Origin: Gliomastix tumulicola
Taxonomy: Eukaryota > Ascomycota > Sordariomycetes > Hypocreales > Bionectriaceae
Direction of reading: 5' to 3'
Assembly: GCA_001599755.1 (NCBI GenBank)
Contig: BCHX01000003.1
Location: forward strand, 806,001-870,000
DNA: 64,000 nt
Part shown: positions 21,275-32,339 of the stretch, in pieces
How positions within the stretch are numbered: position 1 is the first letter of the stretch
Layout: every line of letters starts with the position of its first letter
Program-made: the position numbers and the translations under genes
Notes under the pieces: model-generated
What the model was told of the DNA's origin: nothing
What the model saw: the letters and a program-made list of their open reading frames with translations, nothing else
The model's database searches: none

Positions 21275-23038
21275 TCAGAGGCTCGTCGAGGAGGAGCGCT
21301 TCCCAGGCGCCTCAGCCATGCGACGCAGCTCGACATTGCTGTCGAGCGTATTCACGTCGTCCTCGCTGCTGCTGTCCGCCAGATCATCGCACCTCGTGAC
21401 AGTGCGCCTCGCCATGGTCAGACCGATGCCGCCGCCATCACCGCCAAACTTGCTCGCCTCCTTCCTCGCGGCCGTGGCCTCATCCTTGAACGCCTTACCC
21501 GCATGCAGCGCGGCCAGAACCCCCGCGACACCACCCCCTTTGCCCCGATACCGCCTCTGCAGATCCTGCCAGCCGTGCCGCAGCCCGACGCTGCTCGTGA
21601 TGAAGAAGATGATGGCGTTCCAGAGCCCCTGCAGGGGCAGCACGGCCGCCGTCGCGACGTGGTACTCAAAGGGGGACTCGCCGTCCGTCCAGCTGCGGAT
21701 GCGGTTCATGCTGCTCGGGATCCAGGTCACCAGCACGCTGAGGGCGAAGAGGAAGCTCGTGCGCAGGTACGCGCGCTTGATCTTGTCGTGGACGACGAAC
21801 TTGCCCGCGAGGGACTTGAGCGCGTCCCAGACGAGGTCGAGGCGGCCGGCCAGGCCGTCCGGGTCGTGACGGCGGCGGCGGCGGCGGTGGTGGTGGTCGG
21901 TGGTCTTTGCGTCTGTCGTGACGGTGGCGGCGTAGCGGTTGTTGGGGACGGCGGCGGTCGTGTCTGGGGATATGGCTGATCGGCTGTCGTCTGCAGCGGC
22001 GGCGGCGGCGTCTGGGTCGTCGTCCATGGCCATGATGCACTCGTCGCGGCGGGAGCTGGTCGGTCGGTGGACTCTCTTGGGAGGCTCGGGCGGGAGGATC
22101 GCGGGGGCGGCGGCCAGGGCTGCAGCGGCGTCGTGCAAGACGTCGGAGCGGGTGACTTTGACCTCGGTGATGACGGTGCCGTAGTACCCGTCCTCGAGCA
22201 TGCCCGACAGCTTCATCTTGAGACCCTGGACGCTCAGTATCAGTGCTGTATCAGCGGCGTGGATGGAGGAGGAGGAGGAGGAGGAGGGCTAAGTCTCACA
22301 TCGCCCCCCTGGGCGTCGTCCCTGCTCCGGTGGGTGGACAGACTCTGCAGCTGGTTCCGCGTGCGGAAGACCTGCCAGCCGACGAGCGTGTAGCAGAGGA
22401 ACGAGCCGAGGATGCAGACCCAGATGAGCATGTAGTAGGTGTAGATGCGGATGTCATCCCACGCACGGTCGACCCAGCACCAGATCTGATATCGTTTTTC
22501 TTCGTTTCAGTCTATGTCTCTTTTACTCAGGGGGGGCTTCACTCACAGTCGCCTCGCCATAGATGAGACCGCGCTTCGGCCGGACGAGCAGCAGCGCCAG
22601 CGCAATGACAAACGGCCCGCCGTAGCACACGACGCAGTACAGCCACAGCCACCGCTGGAACGTGTCCGGGCTCGTGCGGATGAAGAAGACGAGGAAGACG
22701 TTGACGGACATGGCCAGCGCCCACCACGGGTCGCTCTGCATGAACATCTCGAACATGAAGCTCTGCGCCTGGCACAGGCTCGACTCTTTGCCCTGCAGCA
22801 GCCCGTCCATGGCGATGGTGCTCGCGATGCTGGCCCCGACGTTGGAGATGCTCGCGAACACGATGAAGGTGTTCTGCACGTTGCGCACGCGCGGGCAGAG
22901 GTAGTACGCGATGAAGATGGCCGTGACGGCCACGAGCGAGACGCTGCCGCCCGTGCGCTCCAGGACGGTCAGGGTGAGCATCTGCGCGTCCGTCATGTGC
23001 TCGCTCGAGGGCACGTTGGGGTAGTCTTTGCTAGGCAT
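21275..23038 (-). CDS. cAMP-receptor-like G-protein-coupled receptor
   Basis: A seven-transmembrane plasma-membrane receptor of the fungal cAMP receptor-like class (GprH / Neurospora GPR-1 to -3 group). Exons 22547-23038, 22300-22485 and 21275-22225 join in phase 0 to 542 residues. The N-terminal TM1-TM5 block includes LVAVTAIFIAYYLCPRVRNV, the Cys-containing loop SSLCQAQSFMFEMF and DPWWALAMSVNVFLVF. A long, Ala/His/Arg-rich third cytoplasmic loop follows, then TM6-TM7 (SFLFALSVLVTWIPSSMNRI and PLQGLWNAIIFF) and an acidic tail. The PLQG(L/F)WN motif in TM7 is typical of this class. The start MPSKDYPN is chosen; an in-frame upstream ATG (23161) would add a repeat-encoded, unlikely extension. 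Intron 2 contains a GGA microsatellite on the plus strand. The ligand is unknown. Confidence 0.9.
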
Positions 23039-24668
23039 GGCTTTGGTGTATCCTTGGTGTATCCTTGGTGTATCCTTGATGAAGAAGTGCCGTCGAGGAG
23101 AGATAAGTAGTAGTCTGTTGCTTGCAGGTTGGATGAAGAGAACGTGTCTGAGTGTACACAAAAGCAGAGCGAAACCAGATTACAAAGAAGAGGGAGAAGA
23201 GAGAGAAGCAGATGCGTTCCAAAAAGGTCGGGCGGAGAGGAGAGAAGAAGCACAAGATGCCGCAGAACGCCAGCCAGCCAACCAACCAAGGTCCCTCCTC
23301 GTCCGACGGTGCCTCGTTCCACAAGGCCAAGCCAGAACCGCGGGCCAAGAAGAGAGCAGGCGAATCAGTCTCAGTCGGAGGAGATGAGAAGGAAGGACTA
23401 GAAAAAGAGAAAGAAGGACAGCGAAAGAGGGAACGAAAAAGGGAAGAAAAGAGAGGAGGTGGGAGTCCTTACGACTATGTCACTAGCGGCTATCCGAGGG
23501 ACCAAGTGAGGAGGAGGCGGAGGAGGTGAGAACAAGGTGAGAGGTGTGCGACGGACACAGTTAACACGCAAGAAGTCTCTTCAATCGCCTCCCAATAGCA
23601 GTGAACGAGAGGCAACGGGCCAAAAGAAAAAGGAAAAAAAAGGAAAGGACCTTTAGATCATGTGAAGAGCAGTCTACCGCACGTCTCCAGCGAAACAGTC
23701 CACCAATAATCACGACAGAACCAAATCAGAAGGGCCGAGAAAGTAGAAAGGGGAACCGCTCAAGTGCAGAAAAAAAAAAAAGAAAAAAANAAAAAAAGAA
23801 AAAAAAATAAAAGGGCAACAGTAAACGAACTGACCCGGCAAACGGCCGCCACATCAAAACACAACATAACGGTGACCGCCCTAGCGATAGGCTTCGCGCC
23901 TCCTCGTGGCGCCTCAGACGCATGAGAGAGGAGACTTCCCTCGAAAAAAAGAACGAGTCTCTGAATGTGTCCCCCAATCTCCATTGCCCATCTTCTTCCC
24001 CTCTTTTATTATTCTTCCAATTCACAGGAAGCGAGGGGGAGGCCCGTCTTGTGCGACGCCAGCGATGCACGCGGCCGTTACACAAAGCTGGCCAAAACAG
24101 CGCAACTCACTCGCCTCGGCGGTGTCTCTGTTGTTCTCCCCCTGAGTGATGAGGGCTTGGGAGCTTCATAAATGAGAGCAAGGAAAGGAGTGTCGATGTC
24201 GAGCCTGAGAATCCTAGACCAGCGACAAACGGGACACCTCAGCAAACGCCGCCTGCTTACTCCAGCCTCGTCTTTCTTGTGACCTTCACTATGACTCGTT
24301 CTGCACACCGCCTCGACGGACATCTGCATTAGCTCGGACTCGACGTCTCACAACATGCAATAGCTAATTGCAATTGACTGGCCACAGCAAGATTGACCTA
24401 ACCACAATCCGACACGAGGCGGCGCTAACATCCGCCTTTCCATGCATCTTCTCCCGAGGTTCCTGACCTGTCGACGAGCAAGTGGAATGAGAAACGAAAA
24501 TCACAAAGACTAGCTCCAACGCACAGATCCAATCAGCAGGGAATCAGGGACGCACAACGCCCAGACCAGCTCGCCACATGACACACAACCCTGAGAACCG
24601 CGGCCAGTGTCTCACCCCAATCTCAACGCCCCCTGCGACTACTCACATCGCACCAGTGAATCCCTCCC
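23039..24668. other. Long leader/promoter of the GPCR, purine-rich, with one undetermined base
   Basis: About 1.6 kb without a supportable gene. It contains three tandem copies of a 12-base unit with core GGTGTATCCTT (about 23046-23079) just upstream of the GPCR start, a long A/G-rich strand (23385-23520 and 23595-23815), and an unresolved base N at 23790 inside a homopolymer A tract, which marks a local assembly or sequencing difficulty. Confidence 0.6.
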
Positions 24669-26330
24669 TCAGGTGGTGTACATAAAGTCAGGCCGCTTAT
24701 CGCCAAGCGCTTCCACCTCCTGGATCGACAGGCCCTCGACCCAGTGGTCACGCAAGCCCGCCCTGCGTCTCCTGTTCTCCGCATGAAGGAGCACCGTCAT
24801 CAGGATGCTTCCCCCAAAGGTGCAGATGACGAGGTAGGCAATGATGATGCCGTGCCCTTCGTAGAAGCGAGGCTCGTTGAAGTATATGTTGCTGCTCACC
24901 ACGCCGTTCAAGTTGCCCCAGCCAATGACGAACCCGAGCACGATCCCTCGCTTGTATACGCCCTCCACGTTGTTCGCGATCCAGGCAATGGTGAGGGAGA
25001 TGGTGGGGTAGATACCGAGCGCCCCCAGAAACGTGCCTGCATACTGTATGACGGGGTTTGTCGTGGATATAAGCATGACAAAGCCGGCGATGCTGATGGG
25101 AGCGCAGCATATGTTGAATATGCCTCGCTTCTGGACGCGATCCGACCAGAAGCCTACAACAACCGTCAGGATGGCCGCCAGAACGTAGGGAGGAACACTG
25201 AGGAGCTGGTTTCGGACCACGTCATCCTTGCCGCCGAAGCTCATGTTCTGGATGATGGTCGGTAGGAAGAGACTGAACGAGTACAAGGGCATCAGCGGGC
25301 CCATGTAGATGAGCATCCCGACGTACGTCTTCCAGTCTTTCACGGCAGCCCAGAAGTATTCCATCCGGAAGTCCTCATGCTCTGCCGAGCTCTGCTTATC
25401 CTCCTTGAGACGGAGAAGAACTCGAGCTCGGTCCTCGGCGGACAGGAACTTGGCTTCGTGGGGGAAGTCATGGACCATCTTGTATGACACCATCCCGATG
25501 AGAACGGTCAAGGCGCCCTCGATGATGAATATCCACTGCCAACCAGCGATGCCAGCGATCCCATTCATGGTCTGTATCGCGGCCGCCAGAAGACCACCAA
25601 ACGATCCGGCGATGGCGGCCGCGGAAAAGAAGACGGCGGCTCTGACGCCGAACTCGCTGCGTTTGTACCAGCAGGACAGGTAGTAGTTGACACCCGGAAA
25701 GAGTCCTGCTTCAGTGACGCCCAGCCACCATCGAGCCGCCATCAGCCCAGACCAACTGTGAACGAACCCCATACCCAGCATGCAGAATCCCCAGAGAACC
25801 CTGGTATACGTTAGCAGTTGAAGGTTGGGTCAGTCTGGAAGCTGTCAACTAACATGATGCTGGGTATGAAGATGGATGGGCGGAACCGCTTTAGCAGGAA
25901 GTTGGCGAGAGCCTCGAAGACGGCGTACCCGACGAAGAAGATTGTTAGTGTCGCGTTGAACTCGCTCGTGGTCATGGGAATATCCTTGGTGAGATGCGCA
26001 ATCTTCGCGTTGCCGATGTTAGTGCGGTCGAGGAAGCATATCAGATAGAGCAGGCAAAGCTATTTTGATGTCAGTCTATTTCATGCAGAAAGAGAATCAT
26101 CATCATCATCACCATACCCATGGCATGAGGTTCATGTCGAGCTTCCACAGTAGCTTGCGCTCCTAATCAAGAGTTAGTCAGGACGAAGCCGTCATCAACA
26201 TCTGGAAGCGTACTTCGGCTGCTTTCTCCGCCTCCGACTTTCCAGCATCGGGATCAAGAAGGCGCTCGTCCTCGAGGTTGAACGAGGCGATGTTTGAGTT
26301 TGAAGAAGTCTTCTCACTGTCGCTCAGCAT
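24669..26330 (-). CDS. MFS transporter, anion:cation symporter (allantoate/nicotinate permease-like) family
   Basis: Exons 26214-26330, 26118-26162, 25854-26059 and 24669-25800 join to 499 residues, normal for the ACS family (Dal5, Tna1, Vht1 and relatives). The order is a 39-residue acidic cytosolic N-terminus, ERKLLWKLDMNLMPW, then TM1 with the family signature LICFLDRTNIGNAK, and twelve transmembrane segments with the central loop rich in Glu/Lys. TM4-TM5 contain RWWLGVTEAGLFPGVNYYLS, characteristic of ACS permeases. Each intron is phase-consistent (GTACGC, GTATGG and GTTAGT donors). Substrates in this family are organic anions or vitamins and cannot be narrowed from sequence. No biosynthetic neighbours suggest a cluster. 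Confidence 0.92.
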
Positions 26331-29179
26331 GGTGAAATCTGTGTTTCGTTTGACACTTCCGTATCCTCTGGCAAGAATTTGACGCTCGGAAAATACTTGT
26401 GTCTAACGGTACAGCTGATTGGGTTTCAATCAGGTCTTTTTATCGTTGAAGCCACGGAAAAGGACAAATAAATCTCAGAAGCCTGACTGTAGATCAGTCA
26501 GTAAAGATGAAAGAGGGATAGGTGAATGAGATACTGGCAAGAGAACTGCAAGGAGAAAGAAGTTTGCGAGGAAAGGTGAACCATAAAGACAGCGATATGC
26601 AAGTCATCAGTGCTGTCTTATGTATCAGTATCAACTTGAACCATAGCGATGGGACACACTGGGGGAGTTATATATCTTGCACGGGCCAGGGACATGTTTA
26701 AACACCTTTCAGGAGCACACGCAAATATGAGCTTCAAAAAGGTACGGGAGACGCACCCTTGGCTGCGATCTCGCTGATTCACCTGCCTGTCATAGGAGCT
26801 TGGCCGCGGTGCCTATAATTGCCTTGAGTACACAGACTGTCATCTGACCAACGACGAGCAGACTCGGCGAGCTCAATATCGTGCCAAGGACTCAGTGGCT
26901 GGAGAACGTCAGTCTCGCCCATGAACTGGTGGAACTCGGGCTCGACAGTGCGTCACAACGATTCAGCTGCTGTCAGCGTCCATGTCCAAACTCTGAAGTA
27001 ACGCCGATGCGGACCGCCCGCCACTCGCCTTCCTAGAGCTCCCGGTCTGTCTGCTCAAAGCCCGAGTTCGGTCCCGGAAGGCTCAACGATGCTGACAAGT
27101 ACATGAGCATTGACCAACGGTCTGCGCTCGGCTCGTGGGCCGCGTACCGTTAAGTTCCGTGATGAGGAGCCTTAGAACATCGGATATGCTGTGCTCTGGC
27201 CGGCAAAGTCGACCGCACGTGGACTAGAGCCCACATCTGTGATGCGCAAGCTGGGTGGTCTCTGCTATCGGGCTCGCCTAGAAAGGCGGCCGCAGTGTGA
27301 GCACCGAATGGAACGGTAAATGAAGACCCCTTTCCTGATCGTGGCCCCGCGGAAGGTCTCATTTCCCATGTGCTTTGCTGTAGTGTCGCGTCAAGTTCCA
27401 GGCTGCACTACCCAACAAGGTAGGGAGCCTGTATCCTGTCCGACGAGAATACGAGTATTCATCGACATCTCGCATGGCTGCCGGTCCTTGAAAATTAACA
27501 ATAGGCTTTTGGACCCCAACGTCGGGGTGGCGCATGCTCATGGTAAGATGAGACCAGCCTGAGGTGTAACAGCACGTGGCATGAGTGAGCGTGTACGACA
27601 GCCGGAATAGGCAAAGACGCTGTTGAGTAACCTGAGATGCAAAGGCAATCGTTATTTCGGCGTTGGCCCAATCATGGCCAGAGACACATGCAGCAAAGTC
27701 TCCGACGCCGAACTGCATCTGAAGCGGCGAACGAACGACCGACGACGACAGAAAAGCCCCTTCGAAGACGTAACTGACAAGAATATCGTGAGTGGTGTCG
27801 TTGCTTGTGACGTGGTGATTACGGGTATTGGGTATCATCAGTGTAGGTAATCTGTCTTGCTCTCGAACCCGACACACGAGCCGTTGTGCGACCTCTTAGA
27901 CTGGAAAGCCTAAGATGAGGAGGTAGGAGCTTGCCTTGCCTATCCTTGGCCTCCGAGTCTCGCCCCGCTACCTTCGTTTGGCAGCCTGGCATCGCCTTTA
28001 GGAGCACGAAACTGAAGAAGCGCTGCGCGGACTACCCACGGGTTTGGTCGACGAAGCACAGAGTTGAGGATGTGAAGAGGCAAAGTAAAGAAAAAGGCTC
28101 CTCTTGTGAGAGATGGAGCTAGAACCGGGCTTACTTAGGACGAGGACATTGAAGCTCGCTCCAAGGCAGGCGGTCCTCAACCTGTTTCGCAGCTCCTTCC
28201 TCCTGCCCTTACCTTAGATGGTACCAGGCGCAGGGCCGTGCTGAGAGGCAGATTGCCTCGCTGTTTCAGCCTCCATCAAGCGAGCTTGGTCGCTCGGACC
28301 ATACCTTGATTGGGCCATGATTGGTGAGGAACAAAATGTCGGTGAAGGCGACCAGTGCGGAATGTCTCTACTCTGCTGACGTTTCGAGCCTTGTACGATA
28401 GCAGGACCTCCGATCCGAGGTCACCATGGACGAGACCGACGCCGATCACTCGCCTGTAGTACCGGGATACCGTGGTCAGCTTATCCTCAAGGACCGGCGA
28501 GCAGGACTGGCTCGGGTGACACTCAGTTGTGGCTGCCATTGGCCAACTGCTAGGTCGTTCTCGTGCTGGTTCGTCCGCCGTAGCATCGGGAGGTGTCACT
28601 GGCAAGGATGCGATCGAACTCCGACTGCAGCTCCTCACGATCCTCCTGCCTCACCGTCCTCGAAAATCATTTCCCTCGACCTCGTGTCCTCCGGCGTACA
28701 TCCTGCTGCCCGACGTCCCCATGACGAGGTTCGCGGCGCGAGATGCACCACAGGTCTTCCATGACTTAGACACCACGTGCATCTCGTACCGCCCCCGCTT
28801 GTGATCCGTCGATGACATCGTGTTCACGCAGCCAAGTGTCACACAAACTCAGCTTGGTGAAGTGTTGTTTGAAGGGCATCCCAGAACGGTCGCCAAGCAG
28901 CGTAATGGTTCGCGTCCGCGTGCAACGAACCCGGGGGGTTGCAGAATGTGCTGATTGCTCAATTTCGGGACTATATGTTTCTGTAGAACGCAACGAGGAA
29001 AAACAAATGCTCTTTGATCGTCATCACCCATTTCCCGGCCCCTTCTGTCAAGGCCAGACTTATCCCGTGGTTGCCACCCCTGTTGTGACAAGAAGAAACG
29101 CATTTCACATAACCCAATGCAACGCCGGAACCGCCAAGATTGCTAAACACAGTTCGCTTTCGTGTGTAACCCGCGTAAC
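26331..29179. other. Gene-poor intergenic, 2.8 kb
   Basis: Open frames up to about 170 codons occur on both strands (for example 27359-27877 minus), but they overlap each other, lack family resemblance, and show no intron or motif support. I see no transposon ends. Confidence 0.5.
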
Positions 29180-29828
29180 TCAGTTGGCGAGGATGGTTCG
29201 GACAAGGTCTGTTGGCGGTCGAAGGGATGATTAGTCTACTGCTCCATGTCTTTTGATTCAAGGGGAGAAAAGGGAGGGGGCGCATGTTTTGCGCAATGGA
29301 GCGGACGGACGCACCTGTGTAGTTGACCTGGCCAGAGCTAGTGTCGACGGCCTTGAGGAGCTCGTCGACCTCGTCGTCCGTCATCTTCTCGCCGAGGTTC
29401 GTAAGGATGTACTTGAGCTGGCCGACGCCGATGAAGCCCGTCATGTCCTTGTCGAAGACCTGGAAGCCGCGGCAGTACTCCTCAGGCTCGCCGGGGTCGC
29501 GGAAGCCGCCAGGGCGGTTCAGTACCCGCTGGAAGGTCTCGAAGTCGACTGTTGGATCGCCTACGTTAGCAATCTCGTTTTCTTTTCGCGTCGCCGGGTC
29601 TGGCCGGAGGCAGAAGTCGTAGCCAAGGGTGGGAATGCTGCACGTACAGTCGCCGCCGACATTCTTCTCGAGGTCCTGGATCTCAGCCAGAGTCGGGTTC
29701 TGGCCGCAGGCGCGCAGGAGGTCGCCGAGGCTCTCGAGCGTGACCCGGCCGTTGCCGCGCTTGTCGAACAGGGCGAACGCCTCCTTGTAGTTTGTGGAAG
29801 CCTGGGCGTCGAACTGGTTAGAAGACAT
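29180..29828 (-). CDS. cdc4: Myosin essential light chain Cdc4/Mlc1 (EF-hand)
   Basis: A calmodulin-like light chain that binds IQ motifs of type II and V myosins and works in contractile ring assembly and polarised growth. Exons 29648-29828, 29315-29548 and 29180-29208 join to 147 residues. The first EF-hand (FDKRGNGRVTLESLG) is degenerate; the second (FDKDMTGFIGVGQL) and the invariant FQRVLNRPGGFRDPGEPEEY, with the end NYTDLVRTILAN, are near-identical to filamentous fungal Cdc4. The 29-base last exon is required to complete NYTDLVRTILAN. A pentanucleotide (ATGCG) repeat lies about 20 bases upstream of the start codon in the 5' leader (29851-29874). Confidence 0.95.
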
Positions 29829-31198
29829 GATGAAAACAACCCCCAAAAAAATGCGATGCGATGCGATGCGATGCAGTGTAGTGCTTGTGCAGGCTGTGGT
29901 GGTAACGAGAGTACAGAAATTGATGATGATGGTGATGGGATGCGTGGGGTGGCAGTTTGCGCTTTTGCGGGATCCAACGTCGAAAATAAGGGCGGGCAAG
30001 CCTCAGCTGGCTTCCGTCTGTTTACATCGAGTTGGTGTGGATGGTGCCCAGGGCAACTCACCATTTTTGGGAATTGCTCGTTAGCACGTGGTGGCGGGTT
30101 TGGTCAGCGCTGTTCTTGCGTGCTTGCTGGCTGCAGGTGCTGTAACCTCCAGTACGATCCCCTAAAACGAGTGGGCTGGAGGAATGGATGGAATTGACGG
30201 GAGCACGGAAAGATATGAGGTTGATGGTGATGGGAAAAGAAGAGTCAGAATCGACAGACCGCTGTTTATTCAGATGTATCCCTCCCTTTTGCTCCACGTT
30301 TCATTATTTTATCCACGACTTCCCCCTTCTCTCTTCATAATTTTCATGCGGTCAAGGTAGGGGGCATATTTGTTGTTTAGGCCCTGAATCGCTCTTTGGC
30401 GGGGCAACCGGATGACACTGCCAAGGGACAAGGGTCGCGATACCTAGCCAGGGGAAAGGGGGCAGCGAGCTGATAGCAAGCTGATAAACGATAAGACACC
30501 TGTCCAGGAGATGATTTGGAATTTTCTGCCCCTTCAAAGTCATCATCGGAGGCTGATCCTGCTCTTGTTGCCGTTGCCGTTGTCGACGTTGCAGAGGATT
30601 GCTCCTCAGCGCATCTTGCCACTGGCTCTCCGGCGGTGGCGCAACGGTCCTCACCAGCCCCAGTCAGCCTTCGCCCAGAAACAATCCCGGACATCCATTT
30701 CAAGCCGTGGCTGGCCTCCGATGCCGACGAAGATGTCTCTCATGCAGTAGCCTCGCAGCGAGGCAAGGCCCACTGACCTGTCAAGTAAGACGGACAGATC
30801 CTCGGAGGCGACATCTTATCGTGTGTGATGTCTTGCAGTGCGGTGATTTCCATTGTAGCGGATACAGTGGTCACATCACGCACCAAAGATAGCCATTTTG
30901 CTCATCACGTCGGCCTCTGATGCAATTCCACTGCCAAAGCACCTGCCTGAATCAAGGGCCGAGGTGTAATACTCTCCTCTCGAGGAGGCAAATTAGATTC
31001 TCTATATATATATGTGTGCCTCTCGCTCCAATGGGCTCTGGTAGTCGTGTGAACTCCCCTCAAGACCACTTTTGAATTCACCTCGGACAGCATTGCTCCT
31101 TGTCGCGCTAAACCGTCCAGTACATACAACCTGCCAACGCCCATCGTCACAGTCTAACACCGTCCCTCTACCATCTCTCCGTCAATCTCCCATACTGT
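29829..31198. other. Divergent intergenic Cdc4 / CoA-binding protein
   Basis: About 1.4 kb. It holds the (ATGCG)n leader repeat at 29851-29874 and an AT dinucleotide run near 31004-31013. Frames at 30377-30776 on both strands are open but unsupported. Confidence 0.55.
29851..29874. repeat. Pentanucleotide microsatellite (ATGCG)4-5
   Basis: Four perfect ATGCG units plus ATGC in the transcribed leader of the light-chain gene (reads CGCAT in the mRNA). Likely length-variable between strains. Confidence 0.85.
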
Positions 31199-31827
31199 AT
31201 GTATCGAACAACCCGCAGCTTGCGCACGTTTACGAAACCCGGCCCGCTGACCGTGCTCCGGACCAATATCCAGACACGCACAATGGTCTCCGACGCCGAT
31301 GCTAAGCAGTTCTTCTCGTCGCCCGAATTCGCGGTCGTCGGCGCAAGCTCCAACCCCGCAAAGTTCGGTCACAAGAGTCTGTAGACTCCCTCCCAACAAC
31401 ACTCACCAATTAGTGCTGTACGATCCATTTGTTCACTAACACGACTCATCCATCGCTAGTCCATGCCTGGTACCTCGCCCACGACCTTCCCGTGACGCCT
31501 GTCAATCCCGCATCGCCAGCCGTCAACGTGGGCGGCAAGGACTACCCCGCCATCAAGAGCCTGGCGGAGCTGTCCAACCCCAAGGACACGGCGGTTTCCA
31601 TCATCACGGCCCCGCCTATCACCCTTGACGTGCTCAAGCTGGCCAAGGAGATTGGCATCCCATCCGTCTGGCTGCAGCCTGGCACCTTTGACGACGAGGT
31701 GATCAAGTTTGCCCAGGCCGAGCCCGCTTTCAGCGCCCTTGTTTATGGACCTGGCGGCCGGGGAAGCTCTGGCTGGTGCGTGCTCGTTGACGGCGAGAAG
31801 GCCCTCAAGGACAATGGGAAGCTGTGA
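31199..31827 (+). CDS. CoA-binding domain (YccU-like) protein, probably mitochondrial
   Basis: Exons 31199-31376 and 31460-31827 join to 181 residues. The Rossmann-fold CoA_binding_2 domain starts at about residue 35 (FAVVGASSNPAKFGHK), continues with VTPVNP, YPAIKSLAEL and IITAPPITLDVL, and ends IPSVWLQPGTFDDEVIK. Relatives occur in bacteria and yeast; the biochemical role is not established. Residues 1-28 are Arg/Thr-rich with no acidic residue, like a mitochondrial presequence; starting at Met29 would give a cytosolic form. The intron uses an unusual GTCTGT donor but has a perfect CACTAAC branch site and CTAG acceptor, and joining it gives GHKIHAWYL in phase. Confidence 0.85.
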
Positions 31828-32339
31828 GGAGCTGTAGCCTCGTATTTAGATGCGGATTGAATCGGAAATGAATATACTGGAAGACATTTCGGTTCTACAA
31901 GGCGCTGCGCAACTCGAGATGTGTGTCTGACTGAGCCTCGAGGTACGTACCATGGGCAAGCTGAAGTGGGGCTAAATGGCAGTTTCAGCCCCCACTTTAT
32001 TCCGTAAACTGGAAGTAAACAAACGCGACTCGCTCCTGCCAAACCACGACTTCGATGATCGACTCTTCAATATCTACCCCAACTTTCAACATCTCAAATT
32101 CTAGCAGACACGTCGACAAGACTCTTCGCCCATGCATTGACACTGACCAAGCTTTCAATCATTGTTCATGAAATGTTTGCATTGCTACGACTTACTGATC
32201 GAGTTTTCCGCGCGTGCCCTTGACCTAAGAATCGCGAAATCACCAACATTCAACTCTTGAACATCGCGACATCACGTACTAGCTCCTATCCGGATCGCCA
32301 ACTTGAAATTGAGCCATTGGAAGCTCAGGTCTTCTCAAA
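31828..32339. other. Intergenic CoA-binding gene / BIR1
   Basis: A 3' region and the BIR1 promoter; no coding frame supported. Confidence 0.55.

Noticed and set aside
23757..23815. A-rich tract as a retroposon poly(A) tail
   Set aside because: No coding relic precedes it and no target duplication is visible; it is one of several A/G-rich tracts and contains an undetermined base.
24669..26330. A nutrient or metabolite cluster around the MFS transporter
   Set aside because: Neighbours are a GPCR and a myosin light chain; no biosynthetic enzyme is adjacent.
27359..27877. A 172-codon minus-strand frame
   Set aside because: No family resemblance, no good start context, and overlapping frames on the other strand.
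30377..30776. Overlapping open frames on both strands between Cdc4 and the CoA-binding gene
   Set aside because: Both are equally open; no domain, homology or credible splice pattern favours either.
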